Shown here: in pieces, positions 7,059 through 14,469 of the stretch
Layout of the letters: every line of letters starts with the position of its first letter
Numbering within the stretch: the stretch's first letter is position 1
Source: JBOGED01 sp050743205
GTDB taxonomy: Bacteria; Actinomycetota; Nitriliruptoria; Euzebyales; Egibacteraceae
DNA length: 20,347 nt
Direction: 5' to 3'
Assembly: GCA_050743205.1 (NCBI GenBank)
Contig: JBOGEA010000066.1
Coordinates: 1-20,347 of the forward strand
Made by a program: the position numbers and the translations under genes
Notes under the pieces: generated by a model
Told to the model about the DNA's origin: nothing
What the model saw: only the letters and a program-made list of their open reading frames with translations
Databases searched by the model: none

Positions 7059-8221
7059 TGACACAGCTCACCACGTCCGCGGAGGTCGAGGCCGCGGTCG
7101 CCGAGCGCTACAGCGCCGGAGCGCTGGCGGTGCAGCCCGCGCTGTGCTGCGCCGTCGACTACGACCCCCGGTTCCTGGAGGCCATCCCCGCGGCGGTGCT
7201 CGACCGCGACTACGGGTGCGGCGACCCGTCGCGCTACCTGGCGCCCGGCGAGACCGTGCTCGACCTGGGCGCCGGGGGCGGCAAGATCGCGTTCATCGCC
7301 GCGCAGGTCGTCGGACCGGCGGGGCGGGTGATCGGGGTGGATATGAACGACGACATGCTCGCCCTGGCCCGCGGCGCCGCGCCGGTGGTCGCCGCAGCGA
7401 TCGGCTACGACAACGTGCGCTTCCACAAGGCGCGGATCCAGGACTTGGCCTTGGACCTCGACGCGGTCGGGGTGTGGCTGGCCGACCATCCGGTCACCGA
7501 CGTGCCCGGACTGCAGTCGCTGGAGGCCGAGATGGCCCGCCTGCGCCGGGACGCGCCGCTGGTCGGTGACGCGGCCGTCGACGTCGTCGTGTCCAACTGC
7601 GTGCTCAACCTGGTGGCGACCGAGCACAAGACCGCCCTGTTCGGCGAGATCTTCCGCGTCCTGCGCCGGGGCGGGCGGGCGGTGATCTGCGACATCACGA
7701 GCAGCGCGCCGGTGCCGGCCGTCCTGCGGTCGGATCCCGAGCTGTGGAGCGGCTGCGTCTCCGGCGCGTTCCAGGAGGAGGCGTTCCTGGCGGCGTTCGA
7801 GGACGCGGGCTTCCACGGGGTCACGCTGGAGCAGCGCGACCCCCAGCCGTGGCGGGTGATCGACAGGATCGAGTTCCGGTCGGTCACCGTCGTGGCGTAC
7901 AAGGGCAAGCAGGGCCCCTGCCGCGACCACGGCCAGGCGGTGATCTACAGGGGACCGTGGAGGGCGGTGCTCGACGACGACGAGCATGTCCTGCGCCGAG
8001 GCGTGCCGACCGCCGTGTGCGCGAAGACCTTCGAGCTGTACGCCAAGGCCCCGTACGCGGGGTCCTTCGAGCTGTTGGAGCCGGCTGAGCAGGTCGATCC
8101 CGAGACCGCCCCGCCGTTCCCGTGCGCGCCCCCGGCGACCCTGGCCTCAGACTGGGCAGCGCCGCGCCGGGACCTCGCCGGCCTGCGGAGCGCCCGCGCC
8201 CCCGACGCCGGCTGCTGCTGA
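7058..8221 (+). CDS. ArsM-like SAM-dependent (arsenite) methyltransferase
   Basis: The 387-aa product has the SAM motif TVLDLGAGGGKIAFIAAQVV (about residues 66-85) and the acidic post-I strand RVIGVDMNDDMLALAR. Cysteines typical of arsenite methyltransferases are visible: a CC pair at residues 30-31, DYGCGDP (C54), and VVSNCVLNLV, which closely matches the ArsM SNCVxNL motif. The C-terminus ends in Cys-Cys. Known ArsM enzymes methylate As(III) to di- or trimethyl species. This protein belongs to a longer variety, with a C-terminal extension (GPCRDHGQAVIYRGPW and AVCAKTFEL), so its exact substrate may differ. The RBS AGGAGG lies 7 bases before the ATG and is covered by an 11-bp stem. No arsR or arsenite pump gene is visible nearby. 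Confidence 0.72.
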   Translation: MTQLTTSAEVEAAVAERYSAGALAVQPALCCAVDYDPRFLEAIPAAVLDRDYGCGDPSRYLAPGETVLDLGAGGGKIAFIAAQVVGPAGRVIGVDMNDDMLALARGAAPVVAAAIGYDNVRFHKARIQDLALDLDAVGVWLADHPVTDVPGLQSLEAEMARLRRDAPLVGDAAVDVVVSNCVLNLVATEHKTALFGEIFRVLRRGGRAVICDITSSAPVPAVLRSDPELWSGCVSGAFQEEAFLAAFEDAGFHGVTLEQRDPQPWRVIDRIEFRSVTVVAYKGKQGPCRDHGQAVIYRGPWRAVLDDDEHVLRRGVPTAVCAKTFELYAKAPYAGSFELLEPAEQVDPETAPPFPCAPPATLASDWAAPRRDLAGLRSARAPDAGCC

Positions 8222-8242
8222 GCTGGGAGTTGGCCGCAGTTG

Positions 8243-8282
8243 TGTGGAGCATCCGCGACGTATATGTCGCCGATGCTCCACA
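8243..8282. repeat. 40-bp palindrome (P2), 18 of 20 pairs matched
   Basis: The half 8243-8262 (TGTGGAGCATCCGCGACGTA) pairs with 8263-8282 at 18 of 20 positions, with no spacer and a GTATAT centre. It has the same length and TGTG/CACA ends as P1, and both are preceded by GTTG, but its interior is different. It begins 22 bases after the ArsM-like stop and abuts the truncated P450 fragment on its other side. It could also end transcription of the ArsM-like gene, although no T-run is present. Confidence 0.85.
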
Positions 8283-8435
8283 AAAGCCAGCCCAACGCGA
8301 CCCGCCGTGAGCCGGACCACATCGCCGTGCTCGCGCATGGCGCGCGGGTGCGTCCCCAGCAGGTCGCGCTTCAGGTCGAGCGCGGGCCCGATCACGGGCC
8401 GCCCGCTGGCCGTGATCGACCGTCTTGGCGTCCAT
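8283..8435 (-). pseudogene. 5' stub of a cytochrome P450 gene
   Basis: A minus-strand start ATG at 8435 is preceded by a strong GGAGG ribosome binding site and begins MDAKTVDHGQRA. After a frameshift in the following codons the sequence reads PVIGPALDLKRDLLGTH, then RAMREHGDVVRLTAGRVGLAF. This is the membrane-proximal N-terminal region of bacterial P450s (proline-rich start, G-P-L-G-type turn, REHGDVVR). Homology stops at GLAF, exactly at the right edge of palindrome P2; the remaining several hundred residues, including the heme-binding cysteine loop, are absent. The fragment cannot be functional. The P450 call rests on pattern recognition of a short segment. Confidence 0.6.
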
Positions 8436-8498
8436 GTCCTCGCCTCCGATCTCTGCCCTGCCGGTCACCCTTCCGTCTTCGGGCACCCACGGGCATCG

Positions 8499-9394
8499 TC
8501 ACGTGAGGTCGTAGACGACCTCCGCCGCTGTGCATCGACCGGCGGGCACCGACATCGTGAACCTGCCGTGCACGGTCCGCGCGTGCCAGGCGCCATCGGC
8601 GAACGCGGCTTGGTCCACGATCAGCTCGAGGAGGAAAACGGTCGGATTGGGTCTCCCGCCACACCCGAATGACGCCGCATCGGTCAGCGCTCCGGAGCCG
8701 CGCCACGCGGTGCCGTCAAAGGTCAGCGTGACGTCGCCGACCCAGTCGGAGGGCTCTGTCGCCGCGCAGCGACCGCCCGCACAGTCACTGATGGTCAGGT
8801 TGAGCGTCCGGCCCCTGACACTGTCGCAATCGCTGAGCGTGCAGGAGACGGGACTTCCGCTGAGGCGGTACTGGCCACTGAGGTCCGCTCCCCCGATCGA
8901 TTCGGCGCTGAGGGGCGACAGCGTGCGCCAGCGCGCCAGCTCAGCGCCGGTCGCGCCCAGCCCCGCCAGCGACAGGCAGAGCAGGAGCGCCAGCAGCCAC
9001 ACCGCGGTCTTCGCTCGGCGAGGCCATGCCGCGCGGGGCGCGCCGGCTGCCTGGCCGTCGGACGGTGACGGCGTGATGGGCACCGTCGGGGAGGCGTCGG
9101 CCGGCACGGGCACGCCCAGCGAGTCCGCCCACGCGCGCACCACCCACGCCGACGCCGCGGGGTCGGCGCCCGCGGTGGCCAGGTTGGCCGCCACGACACC
9201 GGCGGGGTCAGCGACAGCCGTGACGGCAGCTCGGCGGCCAGACCGGTCACCAGCGCGTCGATCTCGGGGCGGCATCGGTGGGCCTCGCCGCCGAGGTGGT
9301 CGGCCAGCAGCGACCGCAGGCGGCGGGCGTCCCCAGGCACGCCGAACTGGCCTACGACCTCGGCCAGGAGCTCGACCTCGCGCACCGTGGCCAT
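8499..9394 (-). pseudogene. Single-pass membrane protein gene with a frameshift
   Basis: Two overlapping minus-strand frames form one gene. The first, from ATG 9394, gives MATVREVELLAEVVGQFGVP and EIDALVTGLAAELPSRL. The second continues from about 9210 with DPAGVVAANLATAGADPAAS, then WVVRAWADSLGVPVP, a transmembrane helix (TAVWLLALLLCLSLAGLGAT) and an outer domain of about 140 residues. The N-terminal helices followed by a W-A-x-x-LGV ending match a small helical domain seen in many actinobacterial proteins of unknown role. The outer domain has six cysteines (CTLSDC, DCAGGRC, FGCGG, AGRC), likely disulfide-bonded. Adding one base near 9205-9214 restores the frame, so this may be a recent mutation or a sequencing error in an intact gene. 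Function unknown. Confidence 0.6.
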
Positions 9395-9553
9395 CGTGGT
9401 CTCATCCGTCGCTCATCGGGGGGGACTGTGGAGACGGTGGCAGGCGCGCCCTGGCCGCGTCCACAGGTTTTCCCAGCCATGGCGGGGGCCGGCCCATCGG
9501 TAGGCTGGGCAGCCAGCGCCGCCACAGGATGACCCGCGATCGAGACTCCACCG

Positions 9554-10768
9554 TTGATCTACGCATCCCGGCTGACGCGACTGCCGGTTCTGGACCCCGA
9601 GGGCGGGGCCGTAGGTCGTGTGGCCGACATCGTCGTGGGCTCGTCGTCGGCGCAGCGCGCCCCGTCGGTGCACGGCTTCGTCGTGGCCGTCCCGGGCCGG
9701 CGGATCTTCGTCAGCGCCGGGCGGGTGCAGTCCGTTGGGGGAGAAGGCCTGCGGCTTGCGTCAGGGTCGATCAACCTGCGACGGTTCGTCGCCCGTCCCA
9801 ATGAGACGCTCGTGCTCCACGACCTGCTGGACCAGCGGCTGCCTGGCTCCGGCGAGGTCATCAACGACGTCGCGCTGAGGGCCGCCCTGGACCGCGCGAC
9901 CGGGTGGGAGGTCGCCAGCGTCAACGTCTGGGAGGCCGATCGCCGTGCCCGCCTCGGGCTGCGGCTGGGGCGGCGGTGGCGGACATCCCGCACCGTGGAG
10001 TGGCAGGCGATCAGCCCGCTTCTGGGCAATGGGCAGCAGTCGTACGGCTATCTGCGCGAGCTGCACCCTGTCGAGGTGGCGGCCAGCCTGCGCCGGCTGC
10101 CCGCCCCGCAGCGGGCGGAGGCGGCCCGCAGCCTCGACGACGAGCAGCTCGCTGACCTGCTCGAGGAGCTGCCCGAGGACGTGCAGGCCGAGCTGCTCGA
10201 CGGGATCGATCTGGAGCGGGCCGCGGACGTGCTGGAGGTCATGCAGCCCGACGACGCCGCCGACCTGCTCGGCTACCTGGCCAGGGAACGGCGGGGCGCG
10301 CTGCTCGCCGCGATGGAGCCGGACGAGGCGGAGCCGGTGCTCCGCCTGCTGGTCTACGACCAGCACACCGCAGGTGGGCTGATGACGCCCGAGCCGGTCA
10401 CGGTGGCGCCGTCGACCACGGTCGCCGAGGCGCTCGCGCGGCTGTGCGACCCTGACCTGACGGCCGCGACCGCGGGGCAGGTGTTCGTCGTCGAGCCCCC
10501 GACCGAGACGCCGACCGGGCGGTTCGTGGGCGTGTGCGGCCTCCAGCGGCTGCTCCGGGCTCCGCCCGGCACCCCTGTCGTCAGCCGCCTCGAGCGGGGC
10601 TGGGACCCCGTCCTTCCCTCACTGGGCGAGGTCGCCGTCGCGCGGCGGCTCGCCGCGTACAACCTGCTGGCGCTGCCGGTGTGCGACGAGCGCGGCCGGC
10701 TGCTGGGCGCCGTGACCGTCGACGACGTGCTGGACCGGGTGTTGCCGGAGGGCTGGAGGCAGCGATGA
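9554..10768 (+). CDS. PRC-barrel / MgtE_N / CBS-domain protein
   Basis: The 404-aa product begins with a PRC-barrel-like segment (LTRLPVLDPEGGAVGRVADI). It continues with an MgtE intracellular N-domain whose repeats are visible around residues 180-270 (EVAASLRRLPAPQRAEAARS, LADLLEELPEDVQAELLDGI, VLEVMQPDDAADLLGYL), and ends with a CBS pair (GGLMTPEPVTVAPSTTVAEA and LLALPVCDERGRLLGAVTVD). There is no transmembrane MgtE channel domain, so it is a soluble or membrane-associated sensor rather than a full Mg2+ channel. It overlaps the next gene (DUF1003) by ATGA, and this pairing is common in actinobacteria, suggesting a two-part membrane system possibly linked to Mg2+. The start is a TTG with a poor ribosome binding site, chosen because the PRC segment begins there. 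Confidence 0.85.
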   Translation: MIYASRLTRLPVLDPEGGAVGRVADIVVGSSSAQRAPSVHGFVVAVPGRRIFVSAGRVQSVGGEGLRLASGSINLRRFVARPNETLVLHDLLDQRLPGSGEVINDVALRAALDRATGWEVASVNVWEADRRARLGLRLGRRWRTSRTVEWQAISPLLGNGQQSYGYLRELHPVEVAASLRRLPAPQRAEAARSLDDEQLADLLEELPEDVQAELLDGIDLERAADVLEVMQPDDAADLLGYLARERRGALLAAMEPDEAEPVLRLLVYDQHTAGGLMTPEPVTVAPSTTVAEALARLCDPDLTAATAGQVFVVEPPTETPTGRFVGVCGLQRLLRAPPGTPVVSRLERGWDPVLPSLGEVAVARRLAAYNLLALPVCDERGRLLGAVTVDDVLDRVLPEGWRQR

Positions 10769-11256
10769 GCAGCAGGACCGATCTGTCCGTCCCCCGCGGT
10801 GGCGTCCGGCTGAGCGTGCACTACGACCCTGACCGCTTCGGCCGCTTCTCTGAGGCGGTCGCAGGCTTCTTGGGCACCGCGACGTATCTCGTCACCCAGA
10901 CGGTGGCCGTGGTCATCTGGATCACGATCAACATCTTCGCCGTGCGGCTGCGCTGGGATCCGTACCCGTTCATCCTGCTCAACCTCATGTTCTCCACGCA
11001 GGCGTCGTACGCCGCCCCGCTCATCCTCCTCGCCCAGAACCGGCAGGGGGAGCGCGATCGCGTGGAGGTCGAGCGCGACCGCGGCGTGACCGCGCGGACC
11101 CTGGCCGATGCCGAGTACCTGTCGCGCGAGCTGGCCGCGATCCGCCTCACCGTCGCCGAGCTGCCCACCATGGCCGATCTCGCCCACGAGATCGGGCGCC
11201 TCACCGTCCAGCTCGAAGCGGTCTGCGAGCACCTCCGCCCCCCCGACCCACCCTGA
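10765..11256 (+). CDS. DUF1003 membrane protein
   Basis: The 163-aa product shows the DUF1003 layout: a soluble start, FGRFSEAVAGFLGTATYLVT leading into a first membrane helix (VAVVIWITINIFAV), the conserved RWDPYPFILLNLMFSTQASY of the second helix with APLILLAQNRQ, then a charged, coiled-coil-like C-terminus (RDRVEVERDRGVTARTLADA, RELAAIRLTVAEL). DUF1003 proteins have two inner-membrane helices and unknown biochemical function. The ATG overlaps the TGA of the CBS-domain gene, so translation is probably coupled and the two proteins likely work together. A 28-bp piece of this gene's 5' end recurs at 11920-11947. Confidence 0.9.
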   Translation: MSSRTDLSVPRGGVRLSVHYDPDRFGRFSEAVAGFLGTATYLVTQTVAVVIWITINIFAVRLRWDPYPFILLNLMFSTQASYAAPLILLAQNRQGERDRVEVERDRGVTARTLADAEYLSRELAAIRLTVAELPTMADLAHEIGRLTVQLEAVCEHLRPPDPP

Positions 11257-11280
11257 GAGGAGCCGCGGGGCGGACGGGCG

Positions 11281-11675
11281 CTATTCGACGATCAGGCGGA
11301 TGCCGAGGCTGGGCGCCCGAGTGAGCCGCCGGTCTCCGGTGACCAGCGGTGCGCCGAGACGCCGGGCCAAGACGACATACAAGGCATCGGCGACGGTGAC
11401 ATTGTGCGCAGCGTCCAAGCCTCGGACATCAACAGCTTCACCGACGCCCTCGTGGCGTGCAGGCTGAGAAGCAGCTCAAGGGCTCTGTCTGCCCGATCGG
11501 ATGTGATCTCGCCGCTGAGGGCCTTGCGACGAAGCACCGCGGCGACCTCGATAGAAAAGACCTCGGGCACCCAGACGTGGGTATACCCGTCCAGCATCTT
11601 CGCCAGTCGTCTTCCAGCCAAGCCGCGGAGCACGACCTCGACGCCAGCGGAGGCGTCGAGGACCACTGCGCTCAC
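11281..11675 (-). pseudogene. vapC: VapC-type PIN-domain toxin gene with a frameshift
   Basis: From GTG 11675 the frame reads MSAVVLDASAGVEVVLRG (PIN start with the first acidic residue), then VPEVFSIEVAAVLRRKALSG with the second. It continues to EAWTLR, where the frame is lost near 11404-11410. The correct continuation is in the next frame: HNVTVADALYVVLARRL, GAPLVTGDRRLTRAPS and GIRLIVE, ending at TAG 11281. All the acidic metal-binding residues of PIN ribonucleases are present once the frames are joined, so one missing base separates a full toxin from this broken one. The GTG overlaps the antitoxin stop (GTGA). Functional VapC toxins cut RNA, often tRNA. A disrupted toxin beside an intact antitoxin is a typical inactivated state, but a read error is equally possible. 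Confidence 0.7.
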
Positions 11676-11854
11676 GTTTCGCCTGCGGCTCGTGCCTGCT
11701 CCAACGTCTCTGCCGCGGGCTCGTCCAGCTCGATGGGCTCTTCGTGCTCCAGGGCCGCGAGCCAATCGGTCAGCGAAAGCAGGCGCTCTTCGCGCGGGTC
11801 CTCGATGACCAGCAGCGACACCGCGGCGTTCAAGGGGTTCGGGTGAGTTGCCAT
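11672..11854 (-). CDS. Antitoxin of a VapBC-like pair
   Basis: The 60-aa product (MATHPNPLNAAVSLLVIEDP ... EEPIELDEPAAETLEQARAA) is small, acidic in its second half and directly upstream of the PIN-domain toxin. Their genes overlap by four bases (GTGA), the standard antitoxin-toxin arrangement. I do not recognise the DNA-binding family with certainty; the acidic tail would be the part that wraps the toxin. The open frame continues further upstream to 12145, but those residues have no antitoxin character, so I start at ATG 11854. An autoregulatory promoter upstream is expected but none was identified. Confidence 0.65.
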   Translation of the reverse strand: MATHPNPLNAAVSLLVIEDPREERLLSLTDWLAALEHEEPIELDEPAAETLEQARAAGET

Positions 11855-12198
11855 GACGTCACGATCCCTGAGCGCGTCACGTCGGGAGCCCCTGTCTACG
11901 CTCCGTGGCCGGTGACGTTCCCCGCGGCGGCGTCCGGCTGAGCGTGCGCGTATCCGACCCCATGGTCCTCCCGCGGTGCCCTCGAATGGACGAACACGCC
12001 ACGCGGCCAGCCCGCATAGAAACAGGAGCCGACCCGCCGGGTCAGTGATACCCAAAACTGGGTACCGCCGTGGGCTTATCTCCGTGGGCCACGTGTCGGA
12101 AGATGGGTAGATCACCGGATGCGCCGCCAAGCCGCCCGAGCGCACGATGAGAACGCGCCGAAAACGGCGACCGATGGTTCCAACTCAGGGAGGTTCGA
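11855..12198. other. Divergent intergenic region with several small hairpins
   Basis: This stretch separates the leftward antitoxin gene from the rightward 70-aa gene, so promoters in both directions are expected. It contains a 28-bp fragment of the DUF1003 gene (11920-11947) and three short perfect hairpins: GACCCgccGGGTC (12031-12043), TACCCAaaacTGGGTA (12049-12064) and CGCCGaaaaCGGCG (12156-12169). The last lies 29 bases before the ATG at 12199. A CACGTG sits near 12091. No gene was recognised. Confidence 0.5.
11920..11947 (+). repeat. 28-bp duplicate of the 5' end of the DUF1003 gene
   Basis: Bases 11920-11947 match 10792-10819 at 27 of 28 positions (CCCCGCGGYGGCGTCCGGCT, then GAGCGTGC). 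The original encodes PRGGVRLSV near the start of the DUF1003 protein. The copy is in the same orientation about 1.1 kb downstream and beyond the toxin-antitoxin genes, with no further similarity seen on either side. Confidence 0.75.
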
Positions 12199-12411
12199 AT
12201 GCTGTCAAAAGAGCATGCCGCGGTGCTGAAGCAGGCTTTGCGCGCTGATGCCGCTGTCGCGCAGACTGCACCGAAGATCTGGAATTACTTCAATCTGCCC
12301 GATCCGTATTCGGCGGCCGATTTTGCGAACCTTGATCCGGCGCAGGGCGCTGGAGAAGCGGTTTTCACGAACCGGCCTGATGGAACGGTTGACGTATACC
12401 TGTACTTCTGA
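12199..12411 (+). CDS. 70-aa protein of unknown function, possible peptide substrate
   Basis: ATG 12199 is preceded by an excellent ribosome binding site (GGGAGG). The product begins MLSKEHAAVLKQALRADAAV, an amphipathic helical segment, then NYFNLPDPYSAADFANLDPA, and ends VFTNRPDGTVDVYLYF. There is no signal peptide, membrane helix or cysteine. The gene is visibly less GC-rich than its neighbours and uses A/T-ending codons more freely, hinting at recent acquisition. It lies 93 bases upstream of the copper-amine-oxidase-like gene and reads the same way, so the two are probably co-transcribed. I do not recognise a family. The size, the helical start and the aromatic tail make it a candidate precursor or partner peptide for the downstream enzyme; that is inference. 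It could equally be a small subunit. Confidence 0.65.
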   Translation: MLSKEHAAVLKQALRADAAVAQTAPKIWNYFNLPDPYSAADFANLDPAQGAGEAVFTNRPDGTVDVYLYF

Positions 12412-12504
12412 TCCCCGTGGGAAGGGCATGCGCAGGCGATTGTTGCGACCTGCGCAGGTCCCGACCGCGCCGCGCTCGCGCCTGAACTTGAGGAGATGAC
12501 AACC

Positions 12505-14124
12505 GTGGAGAACCAGGAGACGGCACAGTGCCGCGTCGTTTCGTACGGCCCTGACCAGGCGGCCCTCGACGAGCACCGCCAGCGGACGCTCGCGCATCCC
12601 GCGATCCAGGAGTGCCTGGGCCAGGCGCGCCACCGGCTGCTCGCCTATCAGCTCGTGGGCGACGACGCGAAGGGGTCGGAGGACCCTCCGCCGCCCAGCC
12701 GTTACCGGGCCACCTTCTACGACTACACAAACAACATGACGGTCATGGCCGAGGGCGCCCTCGACGATGCCGACGACATCGAGGTGACCGAGCACGGCAC
12801 GCAGCCGCTGCCCAGCGCCGAGGAGTTCGCCGCCGCCGTCGAGCTGGTGGCGGCTGACCCGCGGCTCGGTCCGGCCATCGCCGACGGGAGCCTGCACCCG
12901 TACCGGCCCATGCCGCCGCTGCTCGAGGCCGAGGAGGCCGACGGCGGCCAGGTCGAGCGCACCGTCAACGTCGGGCTCCTTCCTGGCGAGGGCAGCCTGC
13001 TGGCGCATGAGATCGTCGGCGTGAACATGGTCACCGAGGGCGTGGTCCGTTTCGAGGGCCAAGCCCCCGCCGGGTCGGTGGCGCTGACCACGAGCTGCGG
13101 CCCGCCCAGCGCCGGCCAGCCCACCGCCAGCCGGGGCACGGCCGGGCAGTACCTGGTCACCGTCACCCAGGGCGGGGTCGAGCTGTGGCGGTTCCTGGCC
13201 GTCCGTCCGGCGGCCTCCTCGGGCACGAACGGCTCCGGCGTCGAGCTGATAGGGGTGTTCTACCGCGGCACGAAGGTGCTCGACCGGGCCCACGTGCCCA
13301 TCCTGAACGTCCGCTACGACAACGACGTCTGCGGTCCCTACCGCGACTGGCAGTGGCAGGAGAGCCAGATACCGGTGAGCGGCACCGACGTGGCGCCCGG
13401 CTTCCGGCGCTCGGAGACCCCGGTCCAGACGATCCTGGAGTCCGGGCAGGACGGCGGGAACTTCCTCGGCGTCGCCCTGTACACCCAGGGGCAGGAGACC
13501 GTGCTCGTCAGCGAGATGGAGGCGGGCTGGTACCGCTACATCAGTGAGTGGCGCCTGCACAACGACGGCACGATCCGCCCCCGCTTCGGCTTCTCCGCGG
13601 TGCGCAACTCGTGCGTGTGCGTCACGCACCACCACCACGTCTACTGGCGGTTCGACTTCGACATCCGCACCGCGGGCAACAACCGCGTCCGTGAGTTCAA
13701 CAACCCGCTCCTGCCGGGCATCAGCGGCTGGCGGACGCTGATCTTCGAGACCCGCCGCGTTCGCAACGCCGCACGCCAGCGGCGGTGGTCGGTCGAGCAC
13801 ACGAGCACGGGCGAGGGCTACGTCCTCACCCCGGGCCCCGACGACGGCGTGGCCGACAGCTTCGGCGTCGGCGATGTGTGGGCGCTGCAGTACCGGGGGA
13901 CGCCTGAGTTCGACGACGGCCAGGGCTTCACCACCAACCCGACGCTGGCGATGGCCCAACTGGACCGCTTCGTCAATCTCGGCGCCCGGATCGACAACAA
14001 CGACGTGGTGCTCTGGTACGCCGCCCACTTCACCCACGACGTCAGCGGATCCCACGCGGGGGACTCCGGCCACCGGGTCGGACCAGACCTCCGCCCGATC
14101 AACTGGCCGGGCCTCGCCAGCTGA
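12505..14124 (+). CDS. Copper amine oxidase-like protein with altered cofactor motif
   Basis: The 539-aa product aligns by eye with copper amine oxidases. An N2-like domain (YRATFYDYTNNMTVMAEGAL to LPSAEEFAAAVELV) precedes a catalytic domain. In that domain EAGWYRYISEWRLHNDGTI matches the segment where the topaquinone tyrosine normally lies in N-Y-D/E. Tyr343 is kept, but its neighbours are Trp and Arg. HHHHVYWRFDFDI (His375-378) matches the HxH copper ligands, and YAAHFTHDVSG (His508, His511) supplies the third. It is shorter than typical enzymes and has no signal peptide, so it is probably cytosolic. GTG 12505 is preferred because GAGGAG ends 9 bases before it; ATG 12496 directly abuts that site. 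Whether the quinone forms is doubtful, and another copper chemistry is possible. The neighbours are the 70-aa gene upstream and an ABC exporter downstream. Confidence 0.7.
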   Translation: MENQETAQCRVVSYGPDQAALDEHRQRTLAHPAIQECLGQARHRLLAYQLVGDDAKGSEDPPPPSRYRATFYDYTNNMTVMAEGALDDADDIEVTEHGTQPLPSAEEFAAAVELVAADPRLGPAIADGSLHPYRPMPPLLEAEEADGGQVERTVNVGLLPGEGSLLAHEIVGVNMVTEGVVRFEGQAPAGSVALTTSCGPPSAGQPTASRGTAGQYLVTVTQGGVELWRFLAVRPAASSGTNGSGVELIGVFYRGTKVLDRAHVPILNVRYDNDVCGPYRDWQWQESQIPVSGTDVAPGFRRSETPVQTILESGQDGGNFLGVALYTQGQETVLVSEMEAGWYRYISEWRLHNDGTIRPRFGFSAVRNSCVCVTHHHHVYWRFDFDIRTAGNNRVREFNNPLLPGISGWRTLIFETRRVRNAARQRRWSVEHTSTGEGYVLTPGPDDGVADSFGVGDVWALQYRGTPEFDDGQGFTTNPTLAMAQLDRFVNLGARIDNNDVVLWYAAHFTHDVSGSHAGDSGHRVGPDLRPINWPGLAS

Positions 14125-14138
14125 CGGCGCCCCGTGAA

Positions 14139-14361
14139 GGTGCAGAAAACCGCCGCATCCGACGGATAGCTGCAGGTGGCGCGGCTCCCCAGCCGCCCGC
14201 GGTGCGGGAAACCGCCGCATCCGACGGATAGCCGCGGGCGGCACGGACTCCCAGCCGCCCGCGGTGCAGAAAACCGCCGCATCCGACGGATAGCTGCAGG
14301 TGGCGCGGCTCCCCAGCCGCCTGCGGTGCGGGAAACCGCCGCATCCGACGGTTTCCCGCAC
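14139..14361. repeat. 62-bp tandem repeats, 3.6 copies, ending in a strong hairpin
   Basis: Copies start at 14139, 14201, 14263 and 14325, each beginning GGTGC and containing CCGCCGCATCCGACGGATAG. Copies 1 and 3 are nearly identical. Each copy can form an imperfect hairpin closed by GCAG/CTGC or, in copy 2, by GCGG/CCGC, a compensating change. Copies 1 and 3 also hold GCGGCTccccAGCCGC (14181-14196, 14305-14320). The last, shortened copy instead ends in CGGTTTCCCGCAC, forming a perfect 13-bp stem (14326-14338 with 14349-14361). The block fills the gap between the oxidase-like gene and the ABC exporter and may act as a terminator or RNA stabiliser. Confidence 0.85.
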
Positions 14362-14469
14362 CCATAACCGGCATCCACCGGGCAGCGGCTCCGCTGGACA
14401 GGGTCGGGAGAGCCCTGAATTCCCGCGCGGGGGCGACGGGTGCGGGTCCGGGGCGGCACTCTGGGGGGC

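Noticed and set aside
8147..8395. Minus-strand open frame running from the P450 stub through P2 into the ArsM-like gene
   Set aside because: Only the part right of the palindrome has P450 character; the rest is antisense to the ArsM-like C-terminus.
14139..14361. CRISPR array
   Set aside because: Units are contiguous 62-bp tandem copies with no variable spacers between constant repeats, and no cas gene is present.
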